64,000 nt of DNA from Streptomyces sp. DvalAA-43 (GTDB lineage: Bacteria > Actinomycetota > Actinomycetes > Streptomycetales > Streptomycetaceae): the NCBI RefSeq assembly GCF_900091725.1, contig NZ_FMBW01000001.1, positions 1 through 64,000 of the forward strand, given 5' to 3'. Below are positions 61,133-64,000 of the stretch, one piece after another. Under the pieces are notes generated by a model. The model did not search any database and had not been told where the DNA came from. It saw only the letters and a list, made by a program, of their open reading frames with translations. Made by a program: the position numbers and the translations under genes. Every line of letters begins with the position of its first letter. The first letter of the stretch is position 1.

Positions 61133-61465
61133 TCAGATGTACGTGACGGGGTTACGGGACAGATGCGGGCTGCTGGTCAAACGGCCGACGCGCGGGTCGT
61201 CACGAAGGAGTTCGCCTTCGAGAGCGTAACGGTCACCGTGCTTGGAGATCCCGATGATCCTCGCGACCGCGAGGACCGTGCCTTCGGTGTTGATGATCTG
61301 CACCTCGTCCTGCGACAGGGCCCGGTCGGCGTTGAACTTCCAGATGCCCCGGCCGGCTTCCCACGCCTCGTCCTCGCTCATGCCCCGGCGCCACCCCAGG
61401 GTGGTCCGCATCAGACGGTCGTCCGGGTGTGCCGCGCGCTCGGGGCCGATCTGGATCTGCAACAC
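61133..61465 (-). CDS. Hypothetical protein, first gene of the Tap/Tpg-like operon
   Basis: A 110-residue protein I cannot assign. It begins VLQIQIGPERAAHPDDRLMRTTLGWRRG and ends LTSSPHLSRNPVTYI. The middle (GIWKFNADRALSQDEVQIINTEGTVLAVARIIGISKHGDRYALEGELL) looks like a small beta-rich domain. The closing SRNPV-T-Y pattern is one I associate with accessory or defence-island proteins, but I cannot name the family. GTG 61465 follows GGGAGG. It is 53 bases upstream of the Tap-like gene, same strand, so likely co-transcribed. Confidence 0.7.
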   Translation of the reverse strand: MLQIQIGPERAAHPDDRLMRTTLGWRRGMSEDEAWEAGRGIWKFNADRALSQDEVQIINTEGTVLAVARIIGISKHGDRYALEGELLRDDPRVGRLTSSPHLSRNPVTYI

Positions 61466-61604
61466 CCGTCCGCCTCCCGGAGAGATACTGTTCAACTTGT
61501 TGGAAAGTTACCATGCACGCCGTCGGAGTGGGGCGTGGCGGGCGGTGGTGAACCCTTCGGCGCGTCATGGAGGAGCCGGGCCACCGCCCGGAGAAACTCT
61601 CGCC

Positions 61605-61811
61605 ATGACCGACGCATCCAGAGCAGTCCTCGAAGGCGGCCCCGGCGATCTCCCCGACCGGATCGTCCCCCTCACCGAACCCGGGCCCGACATCAAGGTC
61701 CCGTTCCGTGGCGGGTACGAACATTTCAGGGCCACGGCACGCCACCAGGAAACGGCCGAGGGGAAGCTGCCCGTCTACGAATGGTGGGAGCGCACGGAAG
61801 TCCCCGGATAG
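61605..61811 (+). CDS. DUF5988-family small protein
   Basis: A 68-residue protein of the Streptomyces DUF5988 type: VLEGGPGDLPDRIVPLTEPGPDIKVPFRGGYEHFRAT followed by KLPVYEWWERTEVPG. These small proteins are abundant in Streptomyces, often near secondary-metabolite or regulatory genes, and have no known function. GGAG elements precede ATG 61605. Divergent from the hypothetical/Tap/Tpg operon. Confidence 0.82.
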   Translation: MTDASRAVLEGGPGDLPDRIVPLTEPGPDIKVPFRGGYEHFRATARHQETAEGKLPVYEWWERTEVPG

Positions 61812-62066
61812 CCGGAGCCTCCGGACAGCCGGACCTCCCCGGACAACCGGACCTCGGCCTGCGCATTCGAGGATGCGCGACCGGTTCGCCGCACGTCCGT
61901 TCGGACCCCATCTCCCCGGCCCCGCACGGCTGTTGCAAGACAGTGACAAAGCCCCGATGAACGTCGGCGTCCGTTGTGTCGTCGTTCCCAGTGAGTGCAC
62001 CAATCGACATGTAGGTGTCCTTTGGTGCGAAAGGTTGTTCTCACGATCGAAAGGGGCAGATCTGTG

Positions 62067-62483
62067 ATGATCTCGAATCGGCGCTCCCTGCGCATGGCCG
62101 TCGTCGGTGTCCTCGGCGCGGCCTCCCTCGCTCTCACGGGCACCGCGATGGCGGCCACCCCGGCCGCGCACACCGCGTCCCCGGCCGTCGCACAGCAGGC
62201 CGTACCCGTCAAGGCAAGCATCACGGCCAAGGCGTCGGTGTCCTCCGTCCGTGCCTGGCAGCTGTTCCGCGTCACGGGCCGGACCACCGGTCTCAAGGCG
62301 GGCAGCAAGGTGACCCTCCAGCAGAAGCAGCACGACAAGTGGGTCAGCCTGCCCGCCTCCACGAACACCCTGCGGGACGGCTCGTACTCGCTCGGCGTCG
62401 AGCTCGGGCTGAAGGGCAAGAACGACCTGCGCATGGTCAGCGGCACCACGGCCTCGCCGGTCTTCCACGTAACGGTCCTCTGA
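62067..62483 (+). CDS. Small secreted protein
   Basis: A 138-residue exported protein. The signal peptide covers about residues 1-30 (LRMAVVGVLGAASLALTGTAMAATPA). The mature part (VKASITAKASVSSVRAWQLFRVTGRTTGLKAGSKVTLQQKQHDKWVSLPASTNTLRDGSYSLGVELGLKGKNDLRMVSG) is a single Ig-like beta sandwich of the kind found in Streptomyces surface proteins. GTG 62064 is an alternative start just after AAAGGGG. A strong terminator follows. Confidence 0.8.
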   Translation: MISNRRSLRMAVVGVLGAASLALTGTAMAATPAAHTASPAVAQQAVPVKASITAKASVSSVRAWQLFRVTGRTTGLKAGSKVTLQQKQHDKWVSLPASTNTLRDGSYSLGVELGLKGKNDLRMVSGTTASPVFHVTVL

Positions 62484-62490
62484 GGTACGT

Positions 62491-62528
62491 CGCCGCGGCG
62501 GCGCGCCTCCAGGGGCGCCGCCGCGGCG
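62491..62528 (+). terminator. Perfect GC-rich hairpin after small secreted protein
   Basis: CGCCGCGGCGGCGC (62491-62504) pairs with GCGCCGCCGCGGCG (62515-62528), a 14-base perfect stem with a 10-base loop, seven bases after the stop codon. Confidence 0.85.
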
Positions 62529-62588
62529 GTGGGAAGCACCCGCAGAACCATTGAGCAGAACCTTTGAGCGGAACAAGGAGTGTTCAGG

Positions 62589-63101
62589 ATGCGCATGACC
62601 CGAAAGTTCGCCGTCGCCGTAGCCACCACCGCGCTGATCACGGGGGTCGTCGGTGCGGGTGCCGCACAGGCTTCGCCCGCGGCGGCCGGCGGCTCCGCCC
62701 CCTCGGCCTGCCGACCCGCCAACCACCTCGCGAAGATCACCGAGGGGCCCGCCAGCAGCGGGCACAGCCACTACCGCGTGACGCTGACGGCTCCGCGCGG
62801 GTACGAGTCGTGCAAGCTGGCCGGTTCGCCGATCGACGTGCGGTTCTCGAACCACGGTTCGGACGTCGGGATCACCCCCGGCCGCTACGGCGACCAGACG
62901 ACCGTGGTGACCTTCGGTCCGGGACACCCGGTCCACTTCGACATCCAGGTCCCCAACAACGCCCACGGCATCGCCGCGCAGGAGGCGTCGTTCACGCTGC
63001 GGGCCCCGGACGGCGAGATCCCCGGCACGTCCTTCGCCGACGGCAAGCTGACCGTGGCCGCCGGTACCCTCATCGGCCCGGTCGAGCGCGGGGAGTCCTG
63101 A
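62589..63101 (+). CDS. DUF4232-domain secreted protein
   Basis: A 170-residue exported protein. The signal peptide is about residues 1-30 (FAVAVATTALITGVVGAGAAQASPA). The mature part has the DUF4232 pattern (CRPANHLAKITEGPASSGHSHYRVTLTAPRGYESCKLAGSPIDVRFSNHGSDVG), a beta-sandwich of unknown role common in actinobacteria, with a Cys pair that probably forms a disulfide. ATG 62589 follows AAGGAG by ten bases. The upstream GTG 62580 is too close to that site. Confidence 0.87.
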   Translation: MRMTRKFAVAVATTALITGVVGAGAAQASPAAAGGSAPSACRPANHLAKITEGPASSGHSHYRVTLTAPRGYESCKLAGSPIDVRFSNHGSDVGITPGRYGDQTTVVTFGPGHPVHFDIQVPNNAHGIAAQEASFTLRAPDGEIPGTSFADGKLTVAAGTLIGPVERGES

Positions 63102-63210
63102 CGCCCTCCCGCACCCTCGGCACGCCCCTGAAGCGGTGCCGGGGCGGCGGGGCTCCTGGCACCGCCGCCCACGCGGGCCCGGCCGGGGGACCCGCCAGGA
63201 CCGCCTGAAA

Positions 63211-63271
63211 CAGGGCCGGGGCCAGGACCGACGGCGGTGGCTGATCGCTCCGCCGCCCGTCCCCGGCCCTG
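63211..63271. terminator. Long hairpin between convergent genes
   Basis: CAGGGCCGGGG (63211-63221) and CCCCGGCCCTG (63261-63271) form an 11-base outer stem. An inner arm GACGGCGG / CCGCCGCCCGTC extends it. It separates the secreted protein gene from the convergent monooxygenase. Confidence 0.7.
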
Positions 63272-63280
63272 CTCAGCCGG

Positions 63281-64000
63281 TCAGCGGCCCGCGCCGAACC
63301 AGGTGGTCAGCGCCTTCTCCAGGAGCGTGTGGTCCGGTTCGCCGACCGCCCCGGCGGACCAGGCGACGATGCCGTCCGGGCGTACCAGCAGGGCCGCGAT
63401 GCCACGGTGCGCCTCCTGTGCCGCCGGGCCCGCCGTCACCAGGTCGACCCGGTGCGCCCAGGCGGCGGCCGGCCCCGCATCGGGCGCGAGGAGGATCCCG
63501 CGGCCGGTCGTCATGCGGTCCGACAGCGAGGAGCCGTCGGCGAGACGGAGGTCCGGGACCGGGCGCCCCAGCAGCGGCATCGCTTCCTCCGGGACGCCGG
63601 TCGCGTACGGCATCTCGTGCCGCGTGTCGAGGCCGCCCAGCATGCGCCCGAAGAACGCGTTGGCCTCGTCCACCTCGTCCAGCAGTTCTCCCACGAGGTC
63701 GCGCAGGGCGCCCACGTGCGGGCCCGGCCGCATCAGGGCCACCTGGGCACGGGTGTTGGCCAGGACGCGGGCGCCGACGGGGTGGCGCTCGGTGGTGTAC
63801 GTGTCGAGCAGCCCGTCGGGGGCGCGGTCGGCGATGACGGACGCCAGCTTCCAGCCCAGGTTGACCGCGTCCATCAGTCCGAGGTTGAGGCCCTGCCCGC
63901 CGAACGGCGAATGCACATGTGCCGCGTCTCCCGCCAAGAGCACGCGGCCGCTGCGGTACGCGGTCGCCTGGCGGGCGTGGTCGGTGAAACGCGTGGCCGA
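63281..64000 (-). CDS. FAD-dependent aromatic-ring monooxygenase, 3' part
   Basis: The last ~239 codons of a flavin monooxygenase of the PHBH/MhpA-like, two-component-independent type. The GD motif VLLAGDAAHVHSPFGGQGLNLGLMDAVNLGWKLA is present, followed by the ERHPVGARVLANTRAQVALMR helix and a C-terminal thioredoxin-like extension (LADGSSLSDRM, ILLAPDAGP, VRPDGIVAWS) typical of phenol- and rifampicin-type hydroxylases. The start and the FAD N-terminal motif lie beyond the window's right edge. Confidence 0.88.
   Translation of the reverse strand, partial: SATRFTDHARQATAYRSGRVLLAGDAAHVHSPFGGQGLNLGLMDAVNLGWKLASVIADRAPDGLLDTYTTERHPVGARVLANTRAQVALMRPGPHVGALRDLVGELLDEVDEANAFFGRMLGGLDTRHEMPYATGVPEEAMPLLGRPVPDLRLADGSSLSDRMTTGRGILLAPDAGPAAAWAHRVDLVTAGPAAQEAHRGIAALLVRPDGIVAWSAGAVGEPDHTLLEKALTTWFGAGR

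Noticed and set aside
1..64000. CRISPR arrays, tRNA or rRNA genes, complete insertion sequences
   Set aside because: Looked for regularly spaced repeats, cloverleaf-like segments and transposase motifs. None was found by reading, but a computed scan could still reveal weak cases.

Overview
The window is chromosomal DNA of a Streptomyces-type actinomycete. It is very GC-rich with strong third-position GC bias, uses GTG and TTG starts, and carries the typical gene families (ECF41 sigma factor, BTAD regulator, NarL-type two-component pairs, DUF4190, DUF5988, VOC proteins, and a Tap/Tpg-like telomere pair). I see no tRNA, rRNA, CRISPR array or complete insertion sequence. Density and content are those of an accessory arm: many small regulator-target pairs and an unusual number of broken genes.

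Layout. 0.1-9.8 kb: a DUF3626 gene, a GNAT enzyme, then an apparent 2-hydroxyacid/glyoxylate module (SLC13/MatC-like carrier, IclR regulator, class V aminotransferase, fused FAD/Fe-S dehydrogenase) followed by a dienelactone hydrolase. 9.8-18.2 kb: WYL regulator with DinB and VOC genes, AraC with VOC, a methyltransferase, MFS/HxlR around a double operator, and TetR beside a TIM-barrel glycosidase-like gene. 18.4-25.9 kb: SDR-like protein, a P450 with an altered I-helix, a DoxX/LysR deletion scar, VOC genes, an ArsR regulator with twin palindromes, a peptide deformylase, and an inverted, decayed copy of part of the 9-kb dienelactone hydrolase. 26-27.7 kb: a textbook ECF41 module (CMD-family protein, sigma factor, matching promoter). 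27.8-40.6 kb: DeoR/DUF4406/NUDIX, a GNAT-NTF2 fusion, two NarL-type two-component systems, a secreted tripeptidyl aminopeptidase, a Tat-type beta-propeller lipoprotein and an AraC regulator.

41-54 kb: a secreted ricin-type lectin, cupin/LysR, a dehalogenase-like hydrolase, a BTAD regulator, isochorismatase opposite a GlxA-type regulator, a flavin monooxygenase opposite a GntR-TetR double-HTH regulator, a chloramphenicol-phosphotransferase-like kinase and a large membrane protein. 54.5-58.9 kb is decaying DNA: a deletion-riddled MFS gene and an alpha/beta hydrolase without its nucleophile share an upstream box, followed by a methyltransferase and a TetR/amidase deletion scar.

58.9-61.5 kb is the most interesting locus: a three-gene leftward operon whose last two genes look like a short, divergent Tap (telomere-associated protein) and a Tpg-like terminal protein. 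This suggests a linear replicon or its remnant. The rest holds DUF5988, two secreted proteins and the 3' part of a FAD monooxygenase that runs off the window.

Functions were assigned by reading protein motifs only. No database search was possible.
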